64,000 nt of DNA from Azoarcus sp. KH32C (GCF_000349945.1 NC_020516.1:2728001-2792000); one strand, 5' to 3'; positions 27,042 through 35,954 are shown, counted from the stretch's first letter. Notes: generated from the letters alone by a model not told the origin. Numbers and translations: made by a program.

Positions 27042-27773
27042 GTGAGACAGATTGTTCTCGATACCGAAACCACCGGCCTCGATTGGCGCAACGGCGATCG
27101 CGTCATCGAAATCGGTTGCGTGGAACTGCTCAACCGTAACCTGACCGGGCGTCACTATCACGTCTACATCAACCCGGAGCGGGGCATCGACGCCGAGGCG
27201 ATTGCCGTTCACGGGATCACCGAGGAGTTCCTTGCGGACAAGCCGAAATTCCGGGACATCGTCGAAGAGTTCATCGACTTCGTCCGCGATTCGGAGCTCG
27301 TGATCCACAACGCGAGCTTCGACGTCGGCTTCCTGAATCACGAACTTTCGCTGTTGGCGAAGGAGCGGCTCGATACGCTGTGCGGCGGCGTGATCGATAC
27401 GCTCAAGATGGCGAAGGAGCAGAACCCGGGGAAGAAGGCCTCACTGGATGCCCTGTGCGATCGCTACCAGATCGATAACGCGTCGCGGACGCTGCACGGG
27501 GCGCTCCTCGATGCGGAGCTCCTGGCCGACGTCTATCTGGCGATGACGCGCGGTCAGGAGAGCCTGATCATGAGCCTGGACGACGAGCCGGCAGGGATGG
27601 GCGGGCTGGGGGATGGCGGCGCGCTCGTGGACCGTCCGCCGCTCATCGTGCTACGGCCGTCGGACGAAGAATTGGCCGAGCACGAGCGGGTGCTGCAGGA
27701 CATCGCGAAGGCGACGAAGGGGCTTTGCCTGTGGATACCGCCCGCGCCGCCGGTCGAAGCGCCCGCCGGCTGA
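27042..27773 (+). CDS. dnaQ: DNA polymerase III epsilon subunit (3'-5' exonuclease)
   Basis: The 243-residue proofreading subunit carries DEDDh exonuclease motifs: Exo I VLDTETTGLDW, Exo II HNASFDVGFLNHEL and Exo III HGALLDAELLADVYL with the catalytic His. The C-terminal tail contacts the alpha subunit. The start is a GTG at 27042 behind AAGGAAT; the first residues (MRQIVLDTETTG) match the family. It follows rnhA by 37 bp on the same strand, whereas E. coli has the pair divergent. Confidence 0.97.
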   Translation: MRQIVLDTETTGLDWRNGDRVIEIGCVELLNRNLTGRHYHVYINPERGIDAEAIAVHGITEEFLADKPKFRDIVEEFIDFVRDSELVIHNASFDVGFLNHELSLLAKERLDTLCGGVIDTLKMAKEQNPGKKASLDALCDRYQIDNASRTLHGALLDAELLADVYLAMTRGQESLIMSLDDEPAGMGGLGDGGALVDRPPLIVLRPSDEELAEHERVLQDIAKATKGLCLWIPPAPPVEAPAG

Positions 27774-27780
27774 GTGGCGG

Positions 27781-28536
27781 TCAGAGGATCAGGCGGCCGC
27801 CCGGCAGGCTGCCGGCCTGTTCCAACCGCGTGACGGTCTGCCTGAGATCGAGCTCCGTCAGTTCCTTGAGTTTATGGGCGCGGTCGCGCAGTTCCGCGAG
27901 GGGGAGTTCGATCCGGTCGCCTTGCACGGCGAGCGCCACGACGTTTCCACTGTCGCAGGACGGGAAGGCGATCGCGCGATCTTCGAAGGCCGTGATGATG
28001 CGTTCGACGCTGGCGCGAAAGCCCCGCGAACGGCCGAAGAGGTTCACGGACATCAAACCCCGCTCGGACAGGCAGGAGCGCGCCGCCGCATAGAACGGGG
28101 CCGTATCGAGCCCGCCCGCGCGTGCGTTGCGATCGAAGCCATCGACCAGGATCAGGTCGAATTTCCGGTTCGTTTCCGTGACGTAGCGGACGCCGTCTCC
28201 GACGTGGATCGCGAGCCGTTCGTCCTCGTCCGGCAGCTTGAAGAACTGCCGTGCGGCGGCGACCACCCGCGGTTCGATCTCGACGACCTGCATGTGGGTC
28301 CGCGGGCAGTGGCGGTGAATGAAGCGCGTCAGCGACGCGGCGCCGAGGCCGATCACGAGGGCCGTCCGGGGCCATTCGTCGGTATCGTGCAGCAGCAGGC
28401 CCGCCATCATCTCGCGCGTGTAGGCGAGCTCCAGCGCGTATGGGCGCCGGATGCGCATCGCGCCCTGAATCCACTCCGAGCCGAAGTGCAGATAACGGAC
28501 GCCGCCGTCTTCGCTGATATCGATCGGCGTGCTCAT
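27781..28536 (-). CDS. Spermidine-synthase-like (SpeE-fold) protein
   Basis: The 251-residue protein has the Rossmann core of polyamine aminopropyltransferases. ALVIGLGAASLTRFI is the nucleotide loop, MQVVEIEPRVVAAARQFF carries the acidic ribose-binding residue, and HVGDGVRYV and FDLILVDGFDR follow. The N-terminal beta-hairpin of true SpeE is short, so it may be a related methyltransferase-fold protein of unknown substrate. Its ATG overlaps the mutS stop (ATGA), so it is coupled to mutS. It is convergent with dnaQ. Confidence 0.85.
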   Translation of the reverse strand: MSTPIDISEDGGVRYLHFGSEWIQGAMRIRRPYALELAYTREMMAGLLLHDTDEWPRTALVIGLGAASLTRFIHRHCPRTHMQVVEIEPRVVAAARQFFKLPDEDERLAIHVGDGVRYVTETNRKFDLILVDGFDRNARAGGLDTAPFYAAARSCLSERGLMSVNLFGRSRGFRASVERIITAFEDRAIAFPSCDSGNVVALAVQGDRIELPLAELRDRAHKLKELTELDLRQTVTRLEQAGSLPGGRLIL

Positions 28537-31139
28537 GACGCCATCCGCTTCAGGCTGTACAGGTGCTCAAGCGCCTCGCGCGGGCTCAGGCTGTCCGGGT
28601 CGATGCCGGCGAGCGCCGTGAGCACCGGGTGGGAGAGCTTCTCGTCCTCGGGCTCGGGCAAGGCGGCGAACAGATCCGGCTGCGGTCCGGCGCCGACTTC
28701 GCGGTTTTCGAGGGCGCGGAGGCGGCGCTTGGCGTCGCGGATCACAGCGCCGGGAATACCCGCAAGCGCGGCCACTTCGATCCCGTAGCTCTGGCTCGCC
28801 GGGCCCTCCTCGAGCGCATGCAGGAACACGATCCGATGCGCGTGTTCGACGGCATCGAGGTGGACGTTCGCGCATTCCGGATAGTCGCCGTTGAGCCGGG
28901 TCAGCTCGAAATAATGGGTCGAAAACAGCGTCTGGCAGCGGTTCTTGTCGAGCAGATGGCGGGCGATGGCGAAGGCGAGCGCGAGGCCGTCGAAGGTCGA
29001 GGTGCCGCGTCCGATCTCGTCCATCAGCACGAGGCTTTGCTCGGTCGCACCATGGAGGATCGCCGATGCTTCAGTCATCTCGACCATGAAGGTCGAGCGG
29101 CCGGATGCGAGATCGTCCGATGCGCCGATCCGCGTGAAGATCGCGTCGAGCGGACCGATGCGCGCCGAACGGGCGGGCACGAAGGCGCCGACGTGCGCCA
29201 GCAACGCGATCAGCGCGACCTGGCGCATGAAGGTCGACTTACCGCCCATGTTCGGGCCGGTGATCATCAGCATCCGCCGCGTCGGCGAGAGCCGGCAGTC
29301 GTTCGGGATGAAGTTCTCGACCTGGCGTTCGACCACAGGATGGCGGCCGGCGATGATTTCCATGCCGGGCTGGTCGGAAAACTCAGGCCGAACGTATCCG
29401 TAGCGGGACGCGGCGTCCCCGAAGGCGGCGAGGCCATCGAGGCAGGCAAGGGCGCGGGCGATGCGCTGGAATGTGCCGATATGCGTCGCAAGCTGTTCGA
29501 GCAAGGCCTCGTAGAGCATTTTTTCGCGCGCCAGCGCACGTTCCTGCGCCGATAGCGCCTTGTCTTCGAAGGCCTTCAGCTCGGGCGTGATGTAACGCTC
29601 GGCGTTCTTCAGCGTCTGGCGGCGGCGATAGTCGTCGGGGACCTTTTCGGCGTTGGCGTGGCTGACTTCGATGTAGAAGCCGTGCACCTTGTTGAACTCG
29701 ACTTTCAGGCTCGTGATGCCGGTGCGCTCGCGCTCCCGCGTTTCGAGTGCGAGGAGGAATTCGCCGCAGTTGGTCTGGATGCCGCGCAGTTCGTCGAGTT
29801 CTGCATCGTAGCCGGTGGCGATGACGCCGCCGTCGCGCACCGCTGCGGCGGGTTCGGCAGCGACGGCCTGAATCATCAAGTGGAGCGCGTCGTCGGGAAC
29901 TGCCAGGGCGCCGAGCAATTCGGCGAGCATGGCAGATTGCGGTTGTCCGAGCGCATCGTGCAGCTCCGGGAGCCTTGCGAGGCTGTCGCGCAGCGCGGCG
30001 AGGTCGCGAGGGCGGGCACTACGCAGTGCAATACGCGCGGTAATCCGGTCGACGTCCGCCACGCCACGCAATGCCGTACGCGCTTGCGACAGCATGCGCG
30101 TGTCGCCATCGGTCTCTGCACCGATCAGTTCGCCGACCGCCGAGTGCCGGGCCGCCGCGTACCCGCGGTCGCGCAGCGGGTGGTGAAGCGCATGGCGCAG
30201 CCAGCGCGATCCCATGCTGGTGACGCAGCCGTCGAGAAGCGACATCAGCGTCGGGGCGGGGTCTCCGCGCAAGGTTTCGGTCAGCTCAAGGTTCCGGCGC
30301 GTCGCGGCGTCCAGGCGCAGGTATTCGGCTTCGCGCTCGACACGCAAGCCGGTGATGTGCTCGAGGCTCTGCCTTTGCGTGGTGCGCGCATAGTCGAACA
30401 AGGCCGCCGCAGCCCCCAGGCCGACGGACAAGCCCTCCGCGCCGAAGCCGGCGAGATCGCGGGTGCCGAAATGGCCGGTCAGCAGGCGTTCGCCGGTCTC
30501 CGCGTCGAACTGCCAATCGGCCAAACGACGCAGCACGGGCGAGAGCGTCTCGATCAGGGGAAGGGCGAGCGCATCCGGAACGAGCACTTCCGCCGGACGC
30601 AGGCGCTCGAATTGCGCCTGGAGTTGTTCCGACGGACATTCCATGACGCGCAGGTCGCCATTGGCAAGGTTCAGCCATGCGAGGCCAAGCATCCCGCGAT
30701 GCAGGCTTGCGGCGAGCAACAGCGAATCCGTCCGGTCATCGAGCAGGGCTGCATCGGTGACGGTACCCGGGGTGACGATCCGGCTGACCGCGCGTTCCAT
30801 CGGCCCCTTGGTCGCACCCGGTTCGCCGACCTGTTCGGCGATGACAACGGATTCGCCCAGCTTCACCAGCCGGGCGAGGTATTGCTCCACGGCGTGGAAG
30901 GGCACGCCGGCCATCTTGATCGGTTGTCCCGCGGACTGCCCGCGTGTCGTGAGCGTGATGTCGAGCAGGCGCGCAGCCTTCTCGGCATCGTCGAAGAACA
31001 ATTCGTAGAAGTCGCCCATGCGGTAGAAGAGCAGCTGATCGGGATGCTGCGCCTTGATCCGAAGATACTGCTGCATCATCGGAGTGTGACTTTCGAGCGG
31101 CTGGCCGCCCCACGAGCTTTGGGTCAGGTCGTTTTTCAT
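28533..31139 (-). CDS. mutS: DNA mismatch repair protein MutS
   Basis: The 868-residue mismatch sensor ATPase has an N-terminal mismatch-binding domain (MMQQYLRIKAQHPDQLLFYR with the FYELF mismatch Phe-x-Glu). The core and lever regions end in the ABC-type ATPase with Walker A GPNMGGKSTFMRQ, Walker B LVLMDEIGRGTSTFDG and FSTHYFELT. The C-terminus ends with the short helical LSPREALEHLYSLKRM clamp. Length is normal. No obvious Shine-Dalgarno precedes the ATG. It is followed in an ATGA overlap by the SpeE-like gene. Confidence 0.98.
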   Translation of the reverse strand: MKNDLTQSSWGGQPLESHTPMMQQYLRIKAQHPDQLLFYRMGDFYELFFDDAEKAARLLDITLTTRGQSAGQPIKMAGVPFHAVEQYLARLVKLGESVVIAEQVGEPGATKGPMERAVSRIVTPGTVTDAALLDDRTDSLLLAASLHRGMLGLAWLNLANGDLRVMECPSEQLQAQFERLRPAEVLVPDALALPLIETLSPVLRRLADWQFDAETGERLLTGHFGTRDLAGFGAEGLSVGLGAAAALFDYARTTQRQSLEHITGLRVEREAEYLRLDAATRRNLELTETLRGDPAPTLMSLLDGCVTSMGSRWLRHALHHPLRDRGYAAARHSAVGELIGAETDGDTRMLSQARTALRGVADVDRITARIALRSARPRDLAALRDSLARLPELHDALGQPQSAMLAELLGALAVPDDALHLMIQAVAAEPAAAVRDGGVIATGYDAELDELRGIQTNCGEFLLALETRERERTGITSLKVEFNKVHGFYIEVSHANAEKVPDDYRRRQTLKNAERYITPELKAFEDKALSAQERALAREKMLYEALLEQLATHIGTFQRIARALACLDGLAAFGDAASRYGYVRPEFSDQPGMEIIAGRHPVVERQVENFIPNDCRLSPTRRMLMITGPNMGGKSTFMRQVALIALLAHVGAFVPARSARIGPLDAIFTRIGASDDLASGRSTFMVEMTEASAILHGATEQSLVLMDEIGRGTSTFDGLALAFAIARHLLDKNRCQTLFSTHYFELTRLNGDYPECANVHLDAVEHAHRIVFLHALEEGPASQSYGIEVAALAGIPGAVIRDAKRRLRALENREVGAGPQPDLFAALPEPEDEKLSHPVLTALAGIDPDSLSPREALEHLYSLKRMAS

Positions 31140-31447
31140 TCGATACGTCAGGAGATTCTGCGAGCCGCTTCGCGCAGCTCAGGTCGGACCGGGAGCCGCA
31201 GGGCGTCGACGGCAAAGGCGCTATTGTCTTCGAAGACAAGTCGGCACGCGAGCACTGGAGGTGAACCGTGCCGGATGCACGAGCGGCGATCGCCAGGCAG
31301 GAAGCCGGCAGCGTAATCAGGTCGCCGAATGCCAAGTTGCGATCCAGGCATAGCTACATGTACTATTCAAAGAAACTTTCTGTGACAAATTTGGCACTCT
31401 GCATCTAATGCACGCCTTTCATGCATTGACAGACGCCACGACAGCCG
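31140..31447. other. Divergent intergenic region, no gene seen
   Basis: These 308 bp separate mutS from the plus-strand 81-codon gene. It presumably carries promoters for both. Near the plus-strand gene there is an AATGCA / TGCATT inverted pair (31407-31412, 31422-31427), and the stretch around 31360-31410 is AT-rich. I found no convincing sigma54, sigma28 or SOS signature, and short ORFs here have no coding character. Confidence 0.5.
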
Positions 31448-31693
31448 ATGTCTGCCTACACGAACTGGAAGGAAAGAACGACAGCACGTCTCGCACGCGA
31501 AATTGGCGTGCTCGCCGAGATCATCGTCGACGACGTCGTATTCGAGCTTGGTCTGGGGGATGCCGTCATGACCACGCCGCGACAGGTCATGGCCTTTCTT
31601 ACGCATCTGCAGCGGGAACTGCCTGAGACGATCGACCGCGAGGGGATCATCCGGGAAATCGCGAACGAACTTCTTTCAATCTTGCACTCCTGA
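31448..31693 (+). CDS. Hypothetical 81-residue protein, partner of HAMP receptor
   Basis: This small, probably helical soluble protein (MSAYTNWKERTTARLAREIG; LTHLQRELPETIDREGIIRE) is of no family I can name. It ends nine bases before the start of the HAMP receptor gene, so the two are probably cotranscribed. No membrane segment, signal peptide, Cys or catalytic motif is visible. GGAGGAA-type ribosome sites are lacking, but the composition is protein-like and the promoter-like region lies just upstream. It might be an adaptor or output partner for the receptor; that is inference from adjacency. Confidence 0.65.
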   Translation: MSAYTNWKERTTARLAREIGVLAEIIVDDVVFELGLGDAVMTTPRQVMAFLTHLQRELPETIDREGIIREIANELLSILHS

Positions 31694-31702
31694 GTTTCCG
31701 CC

Positions 31703-32566
31703 ATGTCCATCCGCAATAAACTGATCCTCGGTTTTTCGGTTCTGCTCGCGTTCATCGTGTTGCAGGGCGCAACCAGTTTCTTCTACGGCTCGCGCACCTA
31801 TTCACTGGTCGATGCCGCAATCAACCGCAACTTCGTCGCCTCGACGGAAATTTCCGAGTTGCTGGCGTCGGCGCAACAGTTGCGCCGCCAGGAAAAGGAC
31901 TACCTGATCTACGCCGGCGACGTCGAAGGGCGCAACAACGTGCTACAGGACTGGAATGCAACGCACGCTCGGCTGCTCGCACAGCTGCAGGCGATGATCA
32001 GCAACAACCGTGGGGTGTATTCGGCGGCCGACAGCAGCGAATTTAACCGCTGGAAGGCTGCGCTCGATGAGTACCACGAGCAGTTCGCGCACGTCACCGA
32101 AGGGTTTAGCTATGATGTTCAGATGCTGGACCAGGGGCAGGGCAACGGCAGCGCCGTGACCTACAACAAGGCAGTTCATGCCAATGAAGAACTGCGCAAG
32201 ACGGTGGATCGCTTCAACACCGACCTGATCGAAGGGGCCACCCGCATGGCACGTGCCCGCGCTGACGAATCGGCCGATGCATATCGGCGCATTCGCGGGA
32301 ACTTCGAGATGGTGGACTACCTGAACGCCGCGCTCGCGCTGGCCGGCCTGATCCTCGCGGCCGCGCTGCTGCTGACGATCCCCGGTTCCATCACCCGGCC
32401 CTTGCAGTCGCTGATCGAATCTGCCGACAAGATGAGTCTTGGCGATCTCGGAAAGAAATTCGATGCGGGTGGCGTTCGCGATTTCGAAAAGCTAGCCGCT
32501 TCGCTGGAGCGCATGCGCGTGACGATGGAAGCCATGATCGTCCGCCTCAAAGCGCGCTCGCGTTGA
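31703..32566 (+). CDS. Chemoreceptor-like sensor with HAMP domain but no signalling domain
   Basis: The 287-residue protein has TM1 (about residues 7-24, LILGFSVLLAFIVLQGAT) and a periplasmic four-helix-bundle sensor of about 180 residues with an ELLASAQQLRRQEKDYLIYAGD motif typical of MCP ligand domains. TM2 (about 209-233) and one HAMP domain (ITRPLQSLIESADKMSLGDLGKKF) follow. It then stops after a short helix; the methyl-accepting output domain, kinase or cyclase is absent. The stop is clean and followed by the next gene, so it looks like a designed short form, not an obvious frameshift. Downstream frames carry no MA-domain remnant. Confidence 0.85.
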   Translation: MSIRNKLILGFSVLLAFIVLQGATSFFYGSRTYSLVDAAINRNFVASTEISELLASAQQLRRQEKDYLIYAGDVEGRNNVLQDWNATHARLLAQLQAMISNNRGVYSAADSSEFNRWKAALDEYHEQFAHVTEGFSYDVQMLDQGQGNGSAVTYNKAVHANEELRKTVDRFNTDLIEGATRMARARADESADAYRRIRGNFEMVDYLNAALALAGLILAAALLLTIPGSITRPLQSLIESADKMSLGDLGKKFDAGGVRDFEKLAASLERMRVTMEAMIVRLKARSR

Positions 32567-32627
32567 TTTCAGGCTCGCAGGCACGAATGCCTGCCTTGCT
32601 GCCAACTTCCACTAAAAGGACCTTTCC

Positions 32628-33293
32628 ATGCGCTTCAATGCCCGCCGGCTCGTGCTCGCAATCGCCATCGGCGTAGCGACGGCGTCCGCCTTCGCCCAGC
32701 AAACGGTGACCAAGCCGATCACTGCCGCCGCAAACACGGCGACGACCCGCAACGTCGCGAAGACGATGATCGACGCGCCGGTTCCCGGCAACTACGTCAT
32801 CGACATCGCCCATTCGCACGCGCTCTTCTTCATCTCCCACCTCGGGGTCAGCCGCTTCACGGGCCGCTTCGACGATATCAAGGGGGCTTTCGTCGTCGGA
32901 CAGCGTCCGTCCGAGAGCCTGGTGAATGCCACGATTCCCGTCTCCAGCGTCAATACCAAGCACCAGAAGCTTGAAGATCACCTGAAGAGCCCAGACTTCT
33001 TCGACGCTTCGCAATTTCCGAATATGGCGTTCGAATCGACCCGGGTGAGTTGGAACAAGAACGGCGAGGGCGTCCTGTCGGGCAACCTCACGATCCACGG
33101 CATTACCAAGCCGATCGATTTTGCGCTGAAGGTGACCGGGGCGGGTAAGGGACCGCGCGGCGATACGCGTGCCGGATTCGAAGCCAATGCGACGATCAAG
33201 CGTAGCGAATTCGGGATGATGTATGGTCTGCCGCGGGTCGTCGGCGACTCGGTCGAGATCGCTCTGTCAATCGAAGGCGTGCTGCAACAGTAA
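32628..33293 (+). CDS. yceI: YceI family periplasmic protein
   Basis: The 221-residue secreted lipocalin-like protein is thought to bind isoprenoid-type lipids such as polyprenols or quinones. A signal peptide (MRFNARRLVLAIAIGVATAS, ending AFAQ) is followed by the YceI fold: YVIDIAHSHALFFISHLGVS, FTGRFDDIKGAFVV, the SVNTKHQKLEDHLKSPDFFD signature, MAFESTRV and GNLTIHGITKPIDFAL. AAAAGGA precedes the ATG and a strong terminator follows the stop, so it is probably monocistronic. Confidence 0.95.
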   Translation: MRFNARRLVLAIAIGVATASAFAQQTVTKPITAAANTATTRNVAKTMIDAPVPGNYVIDIAHSHALFFISHLGVSRFTGRFDDIKGAFVVGQRPSESLVNATIPVSSVNTKHQKLEDHLKSPDFFDASQFPNMAFESTRVSWNKNGEGVLSGNLTIHGITKPIDFALKVTGAGKGPRGDTRAGFEANATIKRSEFGMMYGLPRVVGDSVEIALSIEGVLQQ

Positions 33294-33318
33294 GCATGGG
33301 GGCGGACAACCGCCCGAC

Positions 33319-33352
33319 GCGGCCCCGCAGGAAGCGGGGCCGCTTTCTTTTT
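33319..33352 (+). terminator. Rho-independent terminator after yceI
   Basis: A perfect 10-bp stem GCGGCCCCGC / GCGGGGCCGC with a five-base loop is followed by TTTCTTTTT. It also separates yceI from the convergent dsbA-like gene. Confidence 0.92.
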
Positions 33353-33356
33353 GCGA

Positions 33357-34007
33357 TCAATACGCCGCTTTCAATTCTTCGGCGACCAAGCCTTTCAGCT
33401 GGTCGTAGCCGAAACTGGGCATCGGGCGTCCGTTGACGAAGAACTCCGGGGTCATCGTCACGTTGAGCATCTGGGCATCGTGCATATCTTGACGAATTGC
33501 CGCTTCGACCGGTGCGCTGCTCATGTCGGCCTTGAGTTTTTCGATGTCCAGCCCCACACCCCCGATGTAGTTCCAAGCGACTTCCGGTCGCGCACGATGA
33601 CCGTCGGTCCAGTTTGCCTGCGATCCGTACATCGCCTCCAGGGTCTCCCAGAACTTCCCTTGCAATCGTGCCGCTTCGAGCATCCTGACCAACTGGTCGG
33701 AACCATCGTGGAACGGCGCGTAGCGCATCGTAAGACGCACGCGGGCGGGAGCGGCTGCCATCAGTTTTTTCACGAAAGGATAGAACTCTCGGCACGTCTC
33801 GCAAGCAGGATCGAAGAATTCGACGATGTGCACGCGCGCGTCTGACGCACCGAGGCTCGGCGCCTGCTCGCGGACGAGCGCGGCAGCGTTGGCGACGGGC
33901 TGTGATGCCTTGCCACCTCCCTTGCCGCTGCCGTGAAACATCGCGGCGGCGATGAACGCCACGACCATCATGGCAGCGACGATACCGAAGAGATACTTCT
34001 GGTTCAT
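33357..34007 (-). CDS. DsbA/DsbG-like periplasmic thioredoxin-fold protein
   Basis: The 216-residue membrane-anchored thiol oxidoreductase has an N-terminal helix (YLFGIVAAMMVVAFIAAAMF) without a clear cleavage site and a thioredoxin fold. The active site is CETC in VEFFDPACETCREFYPF, with a cis-Pro loop in VTMTPEFFVNGRPMP. Its ATG overlaps the dsbB stop (ATGA), so DsbB and this protein are probably an oxidase-substrate pair for disulfide formation. The CETC dipeptide differs from the CPHC of classical DsbA. The long ORF extending to 34409 is a frame artefact through dsbB. Confidence 0.9.
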   Translation of the reverse strand: MNQKYLFGIVAAMMVVAFIAAAMFHGSGKGGGKASQPVANAAALVREQAPSLGASDARVHIVEFFDPACETCREFYPFVKKLMAAAPARVRLTMRYAPFHDGSDQLVRMLEAARLQGKFWETLEAMYGSQANWTDGHRARPEVAWNYIGGVGLDIEKLKADMSSAPVEAAIRQDMHDAQMLNVTMTPEFFVNGRPMPSFGYDQLKGLVAEELKAAY

Positions 34008-34438
34008 GTGGGCATCCTTTTTCGGGCAAGCAGGAGGAAGAGGATCAGGAGCGTGAACGCCATCAGCGACAGGTGCGGGATGGTCAGGAATCTGAACCAT
34101 TCGATCTGGATATCCTTGCAGGGAACGCCTCGGGTGCAGGGCTGGATACGTTCCGGAATGACGCCGGCGACAAGTAGTACGTGAAACAGGGCGAACATCC
34201 ATCCGGCTAGCGCGAGCGGCAACGAATACCGCGTGACGCGCGGGTCGAGAGGAAACATTCCGGCTGGAAGGATCAGCACCAGCGGAAATATCGCGACGCG
34301 CTGCCACCAGCACAACACGCAGGGCTGGAGGCCCATCACTTCGCCGAGGAAGAGCGCGCCGAGCGCCGAAGCAGCCGCGACGGCCCACGCCAGAAGGAGG
34401 CAGTACCAAGCCGTAGGGGACCTTGTCTCAGGACTCAT
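34004..34438 (-). CDS. dsbB: Disulfide bond formation protein DsbB
   Basis: The 144-residue inner-membrane quinone-linked oxidase has four helices and two periplasmic Cys pairs, CVLC (GLQPCVLCWWQRVA) and Cys-x5-Cys (QPCTRGVPCKD). These are the signatures needed to pass electrons to quinone. Start 34438 overlaps the DUF1330 stop by 11 bp; a start at 34456 is possible. It is the middle gene of a three-gene overlapping unit (DUF1330, dsbB, dsbA-like). Confidence 0.94.
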   Translation of the reverse strand: MSPETRSPTAWYCLLLAWAVAAASALGALFLGEVMGLQPCVLCWWQRVAIFPLVLILPAGMFPLDPRVTRYSLPLALAGWMFALFHVLLVAGVIPERIQPCTRGVPCKDIQIEWFRFLTIPHLSLMAFTLLILFLLLARKRMPT

Positions 34439-34724
34439 AGGCGACGAGCACCACATCGGCCGCCTGCTCCCGGACCGGAATCAGGGCCTGATATGCCGAC
34501 GAATTGAACCACCCCTGAAGCGAGGCGAGATCGGGAAACCGGAGGACCACGGTATCAGTGGCATCGTGGTGTCCGGCGAGAACTGCCGCGCGCCGGCCGC
34601 GGAATACAAGTTCGCCTCCCCAGGGTTCCAGCGTTGCAGGCACGCCGGCCCGGTATCGGGCCCACTTGGCCTCGTCCTTGATCGTGATGTGGCCAATCAG
34701 GTATGCAGGTGCGGAATCAGGCAT
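34428..34724 (-). CDS. DUF1330 family protein
   Basis: The 98-residue ferredoxin-like dimeric alpha/beta-barrel protein belongs to the DUF1330 family, of unknown function. AYLIGHITIKDEAKWARYRA, FRGRRAAVLAGHHD and VVLRFPDLASLQGWFNSSAYQ are diagnostic. ATG 34724 gives the usual family length; the upstream frame to 34781 overlaps the promoter area. The stop lies inside the start of dsbB, implying cotranscription, although a functional link to disulfide formation is not established. Confidence 0.88.
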   Translation of the reverse strand: MPDSAPAYLIGHITIKDEAKWARYRAGVPATLEPWGGELVFRGRRAAVLAGHHDATDTVVLRFPDLASLQGWFNSSAYQALIPVREQAADVVLVAYES

Positions 34725-34837
34725 GAAGTCGTGCAGCGGTCGGTTTCGGTGGGTCCCGATTATAGCTCGGGCATAACGCATGCCCGGGAAGAGGGCGCCA
34801 TAGAGGGGACAGCGATAACGAAATGAATTCTTGTGCG

Positions 34838-34866
34838 TTGTGTTGGTGGACTCGATGGGCTATCGT
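34838..34866 (+). promoter_or_regulatory. Putative sigma70 promoter of sbp
   Basis: TTGTGT and TATCGT are 17 bp apart, about 40 bp before the sbp ATG. CysB control would be expected for sulfate uptake, but I could not identify a CysB site. Confidence 0.35.
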
Positions 34867-34906
34867 CGGGCCCTCGTTATGTGACCCACCAGCGAATTAA
34901 ATAGCC

Positions 34907-35902
34907 ATGAAGAAACTCGCCAGCCTGTTGTTTGCCGCAGGACTCGCCATCGCCACCGGGGCGCACGCTGAGTCGAACCTGCTCAATGTGTCGTATGACG
35001 TCGCGCGCGACGTCTACAAGGACTACAACCCGATGTTCCAGAAGTACTGGAAGGAAAAGACCGGGGAGACGGTCGAGATTCGCCAGTCGCACGGGGGATC
35101 GTCGAAGCAGGCGCGGGCGGTTGCGGACGGACTCGAAGCGGACGTGGTGACGATGAACCAAGCCACCGACGTCGATTTCCTCGCTGAAAAGGGGCTTGTC
35201 GCCACCGACTACGTGAAGCGTTTCCCGGATAACGCCTCGCCCTACACGTCGACGATGGTATTCATCGTTCGCAAGGGCAATCCGAAGGCCATCAAGGATT
35301 GGAGCGACGTGGCCAAGCCCGGCATGCAGGTGATCGTTCCCCATCCGAAGAACACCGGCAACGGCCGCTACACGTATCTCGCTGCGTGGGGTTACGCGCT
35401 GAAGCTGCCCGGTGGCAACGACAAGGCCGCGGCGGACTTCGTCGGGCGTGTGCTTAAGAATGCGCCGCTGTTCCCGTCGGGCGGGCGCGATGCCACGACG
35501 ACCTTCATGCAGCGGAACATCGGGGATGTGCTGATCACCTTCGAATCCGAGGCCGAATTGATCGCGAAGGAATTCGGTCGCGGTAACTTCGAAGTGGTCT
35601 ATCCGAGCCTGTCGGTCCTCGCGGAATTTCCGGTCGCGATCGTCGAGAAGGTCGTCGACAAGAAGGGGACGCGCAAGGTGGCTCAGGCCTACCTCGAGTA
35701 CCTCTGGTCGAAAGAAGGCCAGGAAAATGCGGCGCAAAACTACCTGCGTCCGCGCAACGCCGAGACTCTGAAGAAGTACTCGGCCCAATTCCCGGCGATC
35801 AAGACCTTCACGGTTGATGAGGTCTTCGGCGGATGGGCCAAGGCGTCGGCCGCGCATTTCAAGGATGGCGGCAGCTTCGATCAGATCTACGTTCAGAAGT
35901 AA
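34907..35902 (+). CDS. sbp: Sulfate/thiosulfate ABC transporter substrate-binding protein
   Basis: The 331-residue periplasmic receptor carries the signal peptide MKKLASLLFAAGLAIATGAHA and family motifs LLNVSYDVARDVYKDYNPMF, IRQSHGGSSKQARAVADGLEADVVTMNQATDVD, HPKNTGNGRYTYLAAWGYAL and GRDATTTFMQRNIGDVL. It delivers sulfate or thiosulfate to CysTW. It is the first gene of the sulfate operon; a terminator between it and cysT likely sets a high ratio of binding protein to transporter. Confidence 0.96.
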   Translation: MKKLASLLFAAGLAIATGAHAESNLLNVSYDVARDVYKDYNPMFQKYWKEKTGETVEIRQSHGGSSKQARAVADGLEADVVTMNQATDVDFLAEKGLVATDYVKRFPDNASPYTSTMVFIVRKGNPKAIKDWSDVAKPGMQVIVPHPKNTGNGRYTYLAAWGYALKLPGGNDKAAADFVGRVLKNAPLFPSGGRDATTTFMQRNIGDVLITFESEAELIAKEFGRGNFEVVYPSLSVLAEFPVAIVEKVVDKKGTRKVAQAYLEYLWSKEGQENAAQNYLRPRNAETLKKYSAQFPAIKTFTVDEVFGGWAKASAAHFKDGGSFDQIYVQK

Positions 35903-35918
35903 AATAAGCGTCTACCGA

Positions 35919-35954
35919 GCGAGGCGGCCCGCGTTGCGGGCCGCTCGCTTTTTT
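35919..35954 (+). terminator. Terminator/attenuator between sbp and cysT
   Basis: GCGGCCCGC / GCGGGCCGC with a GTT loop is extended by GCGA / TCGC around one bulged G, then six T. It lies within the sulfate operon, so partial read-through is expected. Confidence 0.88.

Noticed and set aside
31386..31411. TTGGCACTCTGC as a sigma54 promoter of the 81-codon gene
   Set aside because: The GG-N10-GC spacing does not hold; CT occupies the -12 position.
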